A stretch of 64,000 nucleotides of DNA from Alnus glutinosa. Taxonomy: Eukaryota > Streptophyta > Magnoliopsida > Fagales > Betulaceae. Of this stretch, positions 53,747-64,000 are shown piece after piece. The notes below the pieces were generated by a model. The model did no database searches and had not been told where the DNA came from. It saw nothing but the letters and a program-made list of their open reading frames with translations. How positions within the stretch are numbered: the stretch's first letter is position 1; every line of letters starts with the position of its first letter. The position numbers and the translations under genes were made by a program. The DNA lies in NCBI RefSeq assembly GCF_958979055.1, contig NC_084899.1, positions 25,053,501-25,117,500 on the forward strand, in the 5' to 3' direction.

Positions 53747-54644
53747 GGCCTTCTCCAGCAATTGGAGTTAAAATAACTACTCAAAAAATACAAATCTCTA
53801 CTTTAACTACTGACTATCTTAAAAACACTCAAACAATAATATCTATTCCATTCTTCATTTTCTTAAAATATTGTATTTTTTAGTCTTTTTCTTTATTTTT
53901 AATTTTTTTTTTTTCACTTCTCCCTCTCACTCTCTGATCTCCCCCAACCCCAACCCTAACCCCAACCCCAACCCCAACCCATCTCCCTAACCCCAATCCG
54001 TCTCATTTCTTGAGCTGATGAGGATCGGCGAGCGTCGAGATGATCGGCGACGAGAAACCAAAACCTGGACGAGTCGAGGATCTGGCGGGCCCCGGCAATG
54101 ACGATGCAGAGATCGGATCCGACGGTGACGGCGTAGTCGACGGAGGCGTGGATTTTGGTGTGTGGGAGGAAGGCAATAGCGTGCTGGAAGAAAGGGTGTT
54201 AGGCTTGGTGTCGACAAGGACGAGCTCATCGGCAAGGTCTTGGGTGAGAATGACGACGTTGCTGGGGACGGAGGAAAGAAGGGCAGCGGCGGTGAAGGAG
54301 AGGGAAGGGGTTGGTGGTGTTGACCGAGAGGGGCGGAGGGTTTCGTTGGGCATCAGGACCGGGAGGGACGAAGAGGGAGAGTGGGAGATTGAGAAAATAT
54401 TAAATGAGGGACGGAGAGTGACAGAGAGGGACGGAGAGGGACAAAGAGTGATTGGAGAGGGAGAGAGAAAAAATTAATAAAAAAAGTCTAAACACATGAA
54501 CAGTGAATAACCAATGTTGGCTATTTACTGTTCATGTATTTAGAAAAATGGTTAAAGTAACCATTCTGTTGGAAAAAAAAAAAAAAAGCAAAAAAAGTCA
54601 AATTTGATTATTTTGGCTAAAATAGCAAATCTGTTGGAGATGGC
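53747..54644. mobile_element. PIF/Harbinger-like element carrying a lactate dehydrogenase fragment
   Basis: The left end GGCCTTCTCCAGCA and the complement of the right end (GCCATCTCCAACA) are inverted. TTA lies directly outside both ends (53744-53746 and 54645-54647), the 3-bp duplication of PIF/Harbinger elements. AT-rich subterminal DNA surrounds a GC-rich interior (54000-54360). A telomere-like (CCCCAA)n/CCCTAA run sits at 53941-53990. No transposase is present, so the element is non-autonomous and would need one in trans. Confidence 0.7.
54006..54260 (-). pseudogene. Captured L-lactate dehydrogenase gene fragment
   Basis: On the minus strand, 54258-54198 reads VILTQDLADELVLVDTKPN, the dinucleotide-binding region of plant L-lactate dehydrogenase. 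After a frame change, 54190-54080 reads FLPHTKIHASVDYAVTV and SDLCIVIAGARQI. This is fused directly to LDSSRFWFLVADHLDA (about 54080-54030), which in the enzyme lies some 65 residues further on. The catalytic segment between them is therefore missing and the frame is broken, so no active enzyme can result. Upstream sequence to 54358 is open but not LDH-like. Confidence 0.75.
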
Positions 54645-55555
54645 TTAACTGGATTACGATAATAACCATGACTGTCCCAGTCTGTCCGAAGCTTTGAAAG
54701 TGCGTTTCCACAAAGGTCAAGCGTGTAAAACAAACGTCAATGCCAAGACTTTTTTTATTTTAATTGAACAGCATTCCAGGGCTTCTAGAGAGAACAAATT
54801 GCTATTCATCCTTATTTATTTTTATTTTCTTTTATTTTCTTTTCTGAACCTGCTTATACGTCATCTTAAAAGTCCGATTATTAAAAAGTATGAATTGAAA
54901 GTTTCTATACACCGATTCGGAAGAATTTTGTTTGTTACGTGTTTCTCACATACTAAGAGACAATTTCAAATGGAAGGCATTAAAGAACCGCAACATCACT
55001 TTTGTCCTTTACTATTTGTATGGATAAAAGATCCAAGGGTGAAAATAAGAGTTTCTGGCTCATGACCATTTCAGAATGATGCTAGTAATTTGCTAATGAA
55101 CGTCATAAAGTAGACATGTTGTTACAATCAAGCTGAGCAACTAGTAGCCAGGAAGTGTGCATCAGAAAAAAAATAATTTCAACTTAAAAGGGTTGTACAA
55201 CGTGGTGTGTAATAATAATGCAGTAATTAGAAAAATAAATCCATAAACTTGAAGAGTGGACCTCTTGATCATACTACAGCCAACCAGCAGGCCATGCCAT
55301 AGTCTAGGGGACACTGATTATTTCAACATGGGTAACAATTTGTGCGAGTGGCTCTCTATAGTAGCTTATTTCTCCCCTCCTATCCTGACTCCTGAGTGCC
55401 CTGGCTGGCAGTTTATGGTGAAGGAACCAATTCTAGAATACAAATTACTCATAACATACATGCCGGATCAGAAAGTCCTATTCTACATGGAGATTCTAAG
55501 GAGTATATTTAGATTATGGAAGATGTCAAGGGGCAGCAGATGGAGAAAACCATGA
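54645..55555. other. Spacer downstream of the DRIP gene
   Basis: No gene recognised. The open frames at 54694-55065 and 55256-55555 have no family features I know. The right part may be the DRIP 3' UTR. Confidence 0.35.
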
Positions 55556-58500
55556 TCAAGGGTCTGAAACCTTTCGAGCATAGGCCAGCACCATCACAAA
55601 ATCCTTTGCTGAGGACCCAATGGATGCCGGAACTCGCTCCGATGTTGCCGTCGTTTTTAGCCACGAATCAACTAAAGTATATAATCGCAAGGTGGGGACA
55701 ACTGGTTGTCCCATGCATTTGATCTCAACCTGCAAGAGCATCAACTGAACGGTTATCAATGTATAAACTCAAAATACCCGCCTTTGTTTGCAGAATACCG
55801 ATCGACAAATACCAAAGGCCGGCCAATGGTGTTCATCCATTGCAGGTTATACAGCACCTTGATAATTTTAAGGAATTTAACAATATACTTTCTTTATCCC
55901 TCAAGGGGCCTTTATATAGTACAATCATGAAGTCTCTGGCTGTCAGATGGCAAGTCAACGGTTTGAGACTCGGGAGTCAAAAGCTGAAGGGAGGACAATA
56001 GTCAAGTGACCACTCCCAACTCCCAAGACCCTACTTAGTTGGGATGAACACTGGATAATGATTGTCATTTGGTTTATCCTTCAGCAGTTCAGAGGACATT
56101 ACAAAATGTGAACTTCTGTTAATGCTATAAATTATAACCAAATGCTTCCCATGCGGCAGCATATATGCAAACGGGCTCTGTTAGAGGTGGCCCATGAGAA
56201 TAGTGATTTACTTTTGTTTTACCCGTCACCTACTTTTCAGCCAATTAATTCAGATGTCTACTTGTTTTAGAGAGGAGGGGCCACAAATATGGGGCTAAAT
56301 TTCAGGAAAATTTTGTTTGGCTTCTAGGTTCTCAATACATGGCTGCATGTTTAGGGCATTTGATTTTGAGTTAGCAATACCATTCTGCCTAAACTATCGT
56401 CATTCGGGGAAAAAAAAAAATCATAATTTTGATGGCTAATTAAAGATTAGAAGAATATATGACAAGAAAAGTTGCGATATAATGGACATTATTGAAGAAA
56501 AAAAAAAGGGTCCAGAAAAGGTTGATTGGGTGTGCACCTCTCCAAATGACAAGTGACATTTCATAATCTATCTCTTGAAAGACAAGTAGGAGAAGCTTTT
56601 GGTATTTAAATTGTTTCCCGGACATAAGAATATATAGTGTCAAGACAACCCAATGACATTTGTAACCTTAGCCTGTTGAACCTTATGGCAACCCAACATC
56701 AAGACGGATATTAATTAAACACAACAATTGAATCATTCAAGTCAGTTTTCTATTAATTAAAGATTATCTTTTAAAGAAGTATTGACGAATTCACCCACCT
56801 CGGCTTCGCTGGTGAGTTCCAGTTTCCTCATCAGGTACTTTTGTATAAATGAAACAGGCATATTTCCATCCCTGTGACAAAATTCACAAACATGACATAA
56901 AGATATATCCCGAGTATATCCCGACAAAATACATAATTCTTTCCACTTTAGTCAGTATTCAGTAATAATAATATATATTCCAATTCACATATTGCCGGCT
57001 AGGTACAACAGTTTGAAAGACAACTGTTACTCGAACATATTAAAATTACTTTCTTTTTCTTTTTTCTTAGTGAGAACAGTTATTGCACACTAGGATATGT
57101 CAGAAAAGAATCTTTGCTATTAGCAGCTCAATCTAGATGATTCAGATTTTGTCAAAAAGTCAGTTTGGTAGAGAGAGTCAAATCAAGAGGATTTTTATCT
57201 TGGAAGAGGGGGGAGATGGATGCTGGGATTATAGATCCTATACAGTTTCATATGATATATATATATATAATTATACATTGGGATATTTAACATACAGGTG
57301 ACTCAAATAACAACTTATTTGAATTTTTTCAGCTTGAAATAAAATGATGTTTGAGCTGCCTGAGAAGCAGCGCAAAGTACAATGATTGAGGTGAGAACTG
57401 AAAGAAAAACCAAGCCCACGTTCAAGGCTTATGATGGCAGCTGGAGAACATATGCTTAGGAACCTCACCTATGCCTAGTCACCAGAAGTCTTCACAGTAT
57501 ATACACCTCTTAAAATATTCAAAAACTAGAATCACCATACTGGTGCTTATCATAAGCATCCTAAAAACTGACTCAATAGCATGTGAAAAATTTCCCAGTG
57601 GGAGTGTTTTGGGATTAACCGATTAAGATAATTGGGTTATTTGGATAAGTTTTATTTATGTTATTTACGCAGATAACCTTGACACCCACATAATCCATCA
57701 AAATGTTCACATGTAGTTATGTTATCAAATAAGCTGTCAAAAGCAATGAATACCATGTAAAGCGGCAAAAGGAACTTACTTTATTCTTAAGTAACTTGCA
57801 GGAACTTGTGCCAAGGGTGTACTTCCTTCCCTGAAACGATCAATTTCAAGTTAATGTTAAACAGAGGAAAACCAAATTTTCAGCACTAATCAACCAGTTT
57901 TCATAATAGAGTTAATTATTTCAAGTCTCAAAGCTAAAGTTATTTCTCACTGGTCTTCGGAAGCTACTAGAGAGAACCAAACTGGACCAAGTCTTCTTTC
58001 ATGTTTACCAGCAGCATCCAGCACAGCTTGGGGTGAAATGCATGATTCTCCAAAAGCATGTTCCCTTTTCCGGCGAACCCTTCGTAACATTTTGGGTTTT
58101 ACTGTTTCTGAAGAGGCAGGTTCAGTGATATTCTTTTCATCCTCAACTTTCAATTTGCGTTTAACTTCCTTAATTTTGGATTTTCGCACTCGACCTTCGC
58201 TTTCATTGGCTTGCATAGTTTCTAACTTAGCATCAGACCCCTGTGAATTAGACTTGAAAGATTTAGTCCTATTTGCAACTTCCACCAGACAGTTTAAAGG
58301 TTTCCAGAGATCCAATTTTGCGTCCCATGGTTCCACATCATTCTCTGTTTCTTTAATGGAGGTGGATTGGCTAGGCTCACCAGGGGAAGAACTCTGTACA
58401 AGTAAAATATAAAAGCGGGAAAGTTATTAGTGAACTTGAGCAGATGCAATCTTTTTGAACTAGTGGAAAACAAAACTACATAGGCAGGCTGAAAAATAGA

Positions 58501-61393
58501 AGTCATGGCAAGCGTGAAGAAAACAGCATGTTGGCCTTCTTTTTACCTGCCCAGTATTCTGCAGAAACTTGTTTGATGTCTCTGGTGAACTTGAACTCTC
58601 AGGATGATCTTCCACAGAATCACCCTCCTTTTTAATGGGTTTCTCAATGGAAAACCTGGAGCCTTGTAAAGCAGAAGCTTTTCTTGCAACAGCTCTTGAT
58701 CTTCTCCCAGTCATGCTAGCCTGGGTTGACACTCTGGGAGTGCTGACCACCAATGACGAGAGTGATCTCTCCTTTCTTCTAGCTGGTAATGTAGTTGAAG
58801 GCGCAACTTCAGGTGCATTCACCTTCCTTCTTTTGAAAGGGAAAATCTTGGCCCTTACATCTTGCAAACTGTGGTCCGGCCTGATGATTAGAGGTTATTA
58901 AGTATGGCTAACTAGAACAATGGATTCTCATCTAAAGCATCCACTGAAATGTGTGGTTAATATGCAGAAATAATGTGCATGCTGCTCAGCAAGCAGATTT
59001 TATTGTTGCTGCAGAATGGTACGTGTGATGAGAAGTTGAAATATGGCAGTAGATGCAATATATATCATTGATCAAGCACATCGATATGAATGCAAAGCAA
59101 CCCACCCGCATACATGCAAAAGAGCTGTATAAGTGGAACTCTCAGAGGTAATCAAGAATATTGCCACATATGCAGAAAGCCAGAAGAAGAAGAAAAAAAC
59201 TAGTCAAAGCATCAACACTCTCAAACGGACACACAATACAAGTTCCAACAGCCCAACATGTCAATAATACGCCCTTGCAATTACAAAAATATTATCTCTT
59301 ACCTAAGGAAACTAAAAATAAGCACCAAAACGAATACCTAAATTTTATTACAAAGCATGACAAATCAGCAATCTCAGCTATAAAAAATGAATTCAAATAT
59401 ATATCAAGCACCTGAAATCATTTTCTCGCACTAAAGGGCATAAAATGAATTGTGAGGTGTACTTCATTGGAAAGCTTTCTACTCTTTCTGTTGTAAGCTT
59501 TACACGTTTTTTTTTGTTTTAGATGTGTAAGTATACATAGTATTATTAAAAGAAAAGGACCAAAAAAAAAAAAAAAAAAGTGGAAGAAGCCATCAGCAAA
59601 GTTTCAACTAAAGAAAAAATTACATAATTCACAAAAGTAAGTGATAGAGAAGTACAATATGTTTTTGTAAGTTAAATTCTTTGAGAATGTTTGTAACTGA
59701 GAGATAAGTAACAGAAAGCCTTACAACTAGTTTATGTAGTGACAACTTATTAAAAGGAGAAAAAAAAATGATCTTGAGAGTTTCAAATTGCATCATTCTA
59801 CTTCCTCGTTAAAGTCTTCTTGATACCAGCATCTTCTCTCGGCATCTCAATATTTACCCAAATTAGCACACATACCCCAATTTCTTCTATATAATTTGAT
59901 CCTTTTTCCAGAAAAACAGTAGATTCATGGGAGCACCAGCGGGAGAGGATGCAAGACTCTGATACAAATGCATCTATATTACAAAATAATCAGGTTTTGA
60001 CTAAGTGATCAACAATTCTATCGATTTCTATCTGAACATGACAGCTACTTGTTGAACTATATGTGCCCTGTGCATGTGCAATGACATCAATCATTCAACA
60101 ACTGCATCTAAAGCACTAGCTTATGGAAGTATAGATACTAGCAACCAGGCAATCATATGAACTTGAAGCTATCACTGTTTTATGCAACCTCATTTCATGC
60201 TATATATAGATCAGCTTACTACCACGTTAAAAGTACAGAGAGAGAGAGAGAGAGAAATATGTGTAGCTGAGCTATCGATCACAGATCAAACCTTAATTTC
60301 TCCAGTGGAACACATCCCAGATCCGTATTGCATATTGGACAGCATTCTATTTCCTCGTCTGAAATCTTATTATATATGCACCTCCTGCAAACTGGATGAA
60401 ATTTAAAAGACAAATTAGACAACATCCGTTCATTTAGTCAATAACGTTACTAAGTATAGAGACAAGGAAATCCAAATCATCAGATGATTTGTCTTTGAAT
60501 TTCAAAAAATCAATTCCAATAAACTCTTCAACTTAGGAAAAGAGGCCAGCGAAAATAAGTCCTACGATATAGGCCATACTTAGAATTCCTTTTCACACAT
60601 AAGGCTTACAATAGCTTTTCTTAGAGTCTTGACCAGAAGAAGAGGCTTCTAAGCTAAGTGAAGGAAAAATTTACTGACTGCGATAAAAGTTAAATTATCA
60701 ATTACAACAAAACGAGAATTAATGGATCCCCTGATAATGATTTCCCAATAACCAAACTGTATTATTGTATCCTAGGCTCGCCCATAGGCAAGCACACTCA
60801 AAGCCCAGCAAAATCTAAAATTTCCTAATATACCTTTTGCATGAGTGCAATGCTTGTATGCTTACTTAGTCACTACAACAAAACGCCCTCCATTATATCA
60901 CTATTAGTCAAACATCCAAATCTTTCTCCACCACGTATATTTATGAAACAGATACTTGTTTAGCGAAAGTAATAGTTGGGTTTAAGGATCTTATTTCAAG
61001 AACTGGGAGAAAGAGAGAGAGAGGAACAGAGATCCCTTAAAAATCAAAAAACTACAAAATCCAATGCCCAGATCAATAAGAGCCAGACCAAGCCAAACCC
61101 ATATAATAAAACACAAAATAACAACAACCCATATAACCAAAACCACAAAATGCCTCAACAACAGACCTTAATCCCCAAATTTTCAAAATTTGCATTAAAA
61201 AAAAAAAAAAAAAAAAAAAAAAACAAACAAACAAACAAACAAGATTCAAACCACAAGAAACAGATTAGAGGGACTCACACGTATGAAGGCATTCAGATAT
61301 TGTAGTGGCATCTCTGAAGAGCTTCTTGCATAAAGGACAAGTCATGCACGCCGCAATTGTCTCCCGCCTGACCTTCACCACCGGATTCGCCAT
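55556..61393 (-). CDS. DRIP2: DRIP-type RING E3 ubiquitin ligase (DREB2A-interacting protein-like), seven exons
   Basis: Nuclear E3 ligase; the Arabidopsis relatives DRIP1/2 ubiquitinate the drought regulator DREB2A for proteasomal removal. Minus-strand exons: 61393-61279, 60391-60292, 58880-58547, 58393-57951, 57830-57780, 56871-56799 and 55729-55556, giving 429 residues. The N-terminal PcG-type RING finger has all eight C3HC4 ligands (C19, C22, C35, H37, C40, C43, C56, C59), with ISECLHTFCRRCIYNKIS inside. The basic middle holds ARRKERSLSSLVVSTPRVS and EPWDAKLDLWKPLNCLVEV. The C-terminal RAWUL/ubiquitin-like region includes GNMPVSFIQKYLMRKLEL and VPASIGSSAKDFVMVLAYAR. Every junction is GT-AG and in frame. 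Whether it is DRIP1 or DRIP2 cannot be settled by eye; the symbol marks the family. Confidence 0.92.
61198..61243. repeat. Poly-A and (AAAC)n tract in DRIP intron 1
   Basis: A run of about 26 A is followed by several AAAC units. Low-complexity sequence within the first intron. Confidence 0.9.
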
Positions 61394-61794
61394 TTCCACC
61401 ACCCAAAGCCTCTCTCACCAACGTGCCCAGACACTGCATGTCACCACCACACGGACACAGGCAAAATTTACGTCCATTTCTCTATGTTCACTTGCATTAG
61501 ACCCAGTAACGGTGAAGTGAGAACAAGAATAAGCAAACAAAGCCAGTAAATACGGTACCAAGAAAAAGAAATTAATGCATAGTTGCATACAGAGAAGCAA
61601 TATGGTTCTTGATCGGTGCAGAAAACCAAAGCTGGTGACTTCAGAGTGTGAGATTATCGAATGGGTCGGCGAGATTTGTGGGGATTTGACGTGGGTTTTG
61701 GTGTATTTGTGGAGAGAGAGAAAGGGTCTGTCTGATTGATCTGAATCGATGAGAGGAGAGGTTCTCTTCGTTGAAAATAGCATGAACCCAGAGT

Positions 61795-61810
61795 TTCTTT
61801 TTATATAATT
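61795..61810 (-). promoter_or_regulatory. TATA box of the DRIP gene
   Basis: The minus strand reads CAAATTATATAAAAAG about 400 bp before the start codon, which would give a leader of roughly 375 bases. Confidence 0.5.
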
Positions 61811-61899
61811 TGTTTTCTTTCTTTCTTTTTTCCTTCTTCTTTTTTTTATTCTTTATTTTTTGATTTGTGTGTTTTCGTTGTATCCTTTTTTTCTCTCTC

Positions 61900-61904
<5 letters not shown>

Positions 61905-61932
<28 letters not shown>
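61905..61932. repeat. (ATT)n microsatellite
   Basis: Nine or so uninterrupted TTA units upstream of DRIP. Confidence 0.9.
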
Positions 61933-62900
61933 TATTTGAGAATGTTTAGTGTTAAAGAGGCGAGTTCAACAGCTGAAGTGCGAGTTAAAGGGTAGGGATA
62001 ACGTGCGCCGGGGTGCGCCACAGGAGTGAGATGCGCACGGAGTTTCGTGTACGCGACGGCGAGTTATGCGGGAGTGGGGTGTTAATGTGTGCACCGGTAT
62101 ATGTTAGCGAGCTCTCGTGATTCAGATGGGGGGGGTGGGGTTTACTTCGGTTCAGGTTTTTGCTTTTTGTGTTTTGGGCACACAAAGTTACTTCGGTTCA
62201 GATTTTCTTTTTGGGACAAACTTGTTTTGTTGCCCACGAAGCTTTGTTTAAAGAAAGGGCAATGCCAAATTTTCACAACCAATTTCATATCATCTCAATG
62301 AGTCCATGTGTCGTATTTTAAGCGGTTACTATTTTTATTTTATAAAATAATTATCATATATATATATACCGCCATAAAATTAATGTGAAAATCTAAAATA
62401 AAGAGTAACATTACTTTAAAAGAAAACATACCCTCTGCAGTATAAAAGACTTAAGACTGAATCGGCTACAATTCGATCCAAACTATAATTTGTGCCCGGT
62501 CTTAATGAAATAGGGTCAGAATGAGCCTTTTTATCAAAAATAGGTGTCCGAACAGTTCAAGATGCGGGCGAGATCCTCTGAAGGTGGACTTCATCCAAGT
62601 TTTCTCTATCAATTAGTTGTAATCCAAACAGTGAATTACGAAGAAAATCAAATTGTGATAGAGCAATTGTCGGCCTTTGGAAAGGCAATCACGGAGTTGA
62701 TGGTATAGGCGCCTCACCTACAACTCTACGGCAACATGTTTATTCCGGAGAGAGAGAAAGAAGGATGGGTAGGAAATGTCAAATCCGTACGTCCAAAATG
62801 TTTATTCCGTTCACATGAAGTCCGTACTCTACAGCGTGAAAATTCTGCAGGCTGGAATTTGGCAAGTCAAACACGTTGAACTTATGGATCCCACTTAAAG
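61933..62900. other. Intergenic region
   Basis: 61980-62200 has moderate GC with GTGCGC words and a G-rich run near 62129-62140. No gene or RNA gene recognised. Confidence 0.4.
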
Positions 62901-62904
62901 GCTT

Positions 62905-62983
62905 TTCTTTTTTTCTTTTTTTTTTTCTTTTTTCTTTTTTCTTTTTTCTTTTTTCTTTTTTCTTTTTTCTTTTTTCTTTTTTG
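62905..62983. repeat. Heptamer minisatellite (CTTTTTT)n
   Basis: At least eight consecutive CTTTTTT units from about 62927, preceded by less regular C/T runs. The Lys/Glu-rich reading frame on the minus strand is an artefact of this repeat. Confidence 0.95.
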
Positions 62984-64000
62984 GGCATGCATATGAATGT
63001 TAGGTAGCTTTATTCTTTTGGATATTTCTTGCTAAGCAAATAAGGGATCCCACATCATGTAATTTCTTGCCTAATTTGCAGCTAATTTGAGGGGGCAATT
63101 GACAGAGAATTTCAAGAGGCCCAATGATCCTTTGGCAGGTCTTGTGCATGTTGCTCGAGCAAGTGAGCTTCAACGGGATTCTTTCTCGTGTTGGGGTTGG
63201 ATTAATTGAATAAATTGCAGTCAATTCTGATCCATCCGTAAATAAGCACTTTTAAACTGATTATGGTCGGTCGATCTCATAAATCAACCAATAGGCAATT
63301 ACTAATTCCCCACCTTGTAATTTGTGGATAAAAACAGCCAAAAATTTCAACTTTCATAGTCCAAAATTATTTGAAGAAAAAATATGATGCATGCAGTTAT
63401 TAAATTCTTACCAAATGACTAACTTTAAGTTTTTCCTTAAAAGATTGATTGAGTTCATGCGTTGTATATGTATAAAATATACAGTTTTGGTTTAGGTACC
63501 GTAAAAATAAAAATAAAAAATTACTTCATATATACTACAAATTTTTTAACGGTTCATTTTCATAGAAAACTTATAATTAACACTAGACGGTTAAAAAAAC
63601 AATAATAATTTATTTTTATTTTTTTTACAGAGTTGTAACTTGTAAAAAGAGGCCATCTAGTGTTTCAACAAACAAATCGTGCAATCATTCAAAGGAGAAG
63701 TGAGCTGGCATCCAAAGGGCCCGGAGCATCAGAGTTGTTGACAACAATGCTAAAAGAGGAGGATACTAGTCATTCATCAATCATCATAACCGCCTGCCCC
63801 TTCCGAGTGAGTGTTCCACATCATATTAATCAAATGTTTCCGTATTTCAGTTTTCATCATAATGTTTTTACAAATTTACGTGATAATTTTTTTTTTAAGT
63901 GTCAAAATAATTAAATAATAAAATTTGACATGTAAATTTAATTGTTTAATGATTGACGTAAGTTGTCATGTTAATTTGTAAAAAATTTATAATAAAAATT
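62984..64000. other. Unassigned right end
   Basis: AT-rich DNA. The open frame at 63660-63914 encodes 84 residues with no family I recognise. It could be an exon of a gene beyond the window, but I cannot support this. Confidence 0.3.

Noticed and set aside
53941..53990. Interstitial telomere
   Set aside because: Mostly CCCCAA units with only one or two CCCTAA, inside a transposon. Simple repeat rather than telomere.
54040..54477. 145-residue plus-strand frame
   Set aside because: It is antisense to the captured LDH fragment and continues into low-complexity GAGAGGGA repeats.
61415..61783. 122-residue frame ending 22 bp before the DRIP start, a possible upstream ORF
   Set aside because: Its ATG is only about 15-20 bp from the TATA box, so it is probably upstream of the transcription start. 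No family features seen.
62779..62988. Lys/Glu-rich reading frame on the minus strand
   Set aside because: Direct translation of the CTTTTTT minisatellite.

Overview
This is a stretch of plant nuclear DNA, from a core eudicot and probably a woody rosid. I read Fagales-like flavour in the retroelements, but that is an impression. Evidence for a plant nuclear genome: seven plant-type genes with GT-AG introns, AT-rich intergenic DNA full of foldback transposons, Ty1/copia, LINE and TRIM remnants, and many microsatellites. There are no operons, phage or CRISPR arrays.

Layout. 1-7.8 kb: two broken Ty1/copia elements on the minus strand. The outer one is Sirevirus-like, with an LTR full of CpG palindromes, repeated polypurine tracts and a gag remnant. 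The second runs from its primer-binding site to a reverse transcriptase cut off at about 4448. 8.0-11.4 kb: four foldback (MITE-like) elements in a row, ending about 110 bp before the RPS15 TATA box. 11.6-16.6 kb: RPS15 (+), whose first coding exon is only the ATG and whose 4.25-kb third intron is full of LINE debris. 17.4-22.6 kb: MITEs, a LINE fragment and a dispersed hAT-like repeat. 22.7-23.2 kb: intronless ERF repressor gene (+). 24.2-26.7 kb: MITE cluster with a perfect 71-bp-arm hairpin and a hAT element. 27.4-29.4 kb: WRKY group IId gene (-). 30-37 kb: gene-poor, repeat-rich. 37.7-40.1 kb: SRP9 (-). 41.0-44.5 kb: two terminal-inverted-repeat (TIR) elements carrying pieces of host genes. 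44.6-50.0 kb: GABA-transporter-like amino acid permease (+), with a GC-rich MITE and a complete TRIM in its introns and a second TRIM downstream. 52.3-52.9 kb: intronless PRA1-family gene (+). 53.7-54.6 kb: Harbinger-like element carrying a lactate dehydrogenase fragment. 55.6-61.4 kb: DRIP-type RING E3 ligase gene (-), seven exons. 61.8-64 kb: low-complexity and unassigned DNA.

The seven genes do not form a pathway. RPS15 and SRP9 are translation and targeting housekeeping genes. ERF, WRKY IId and DRIP belong to families used in stress and hormone signalling. The permease and PRA1 are membrane proteins. All exon joins given here keep frame and use GT/AG borders, and the joined lengths are whole codons.

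The most unusual content is gene capture: three TIR elements within 14 kb (41.0-54.6 kb) appear to carry host gene fragments. One holds the fragment as an inverted pair that could fold into a long RNA hairpin. I found no evidence for a wholly new biological system.
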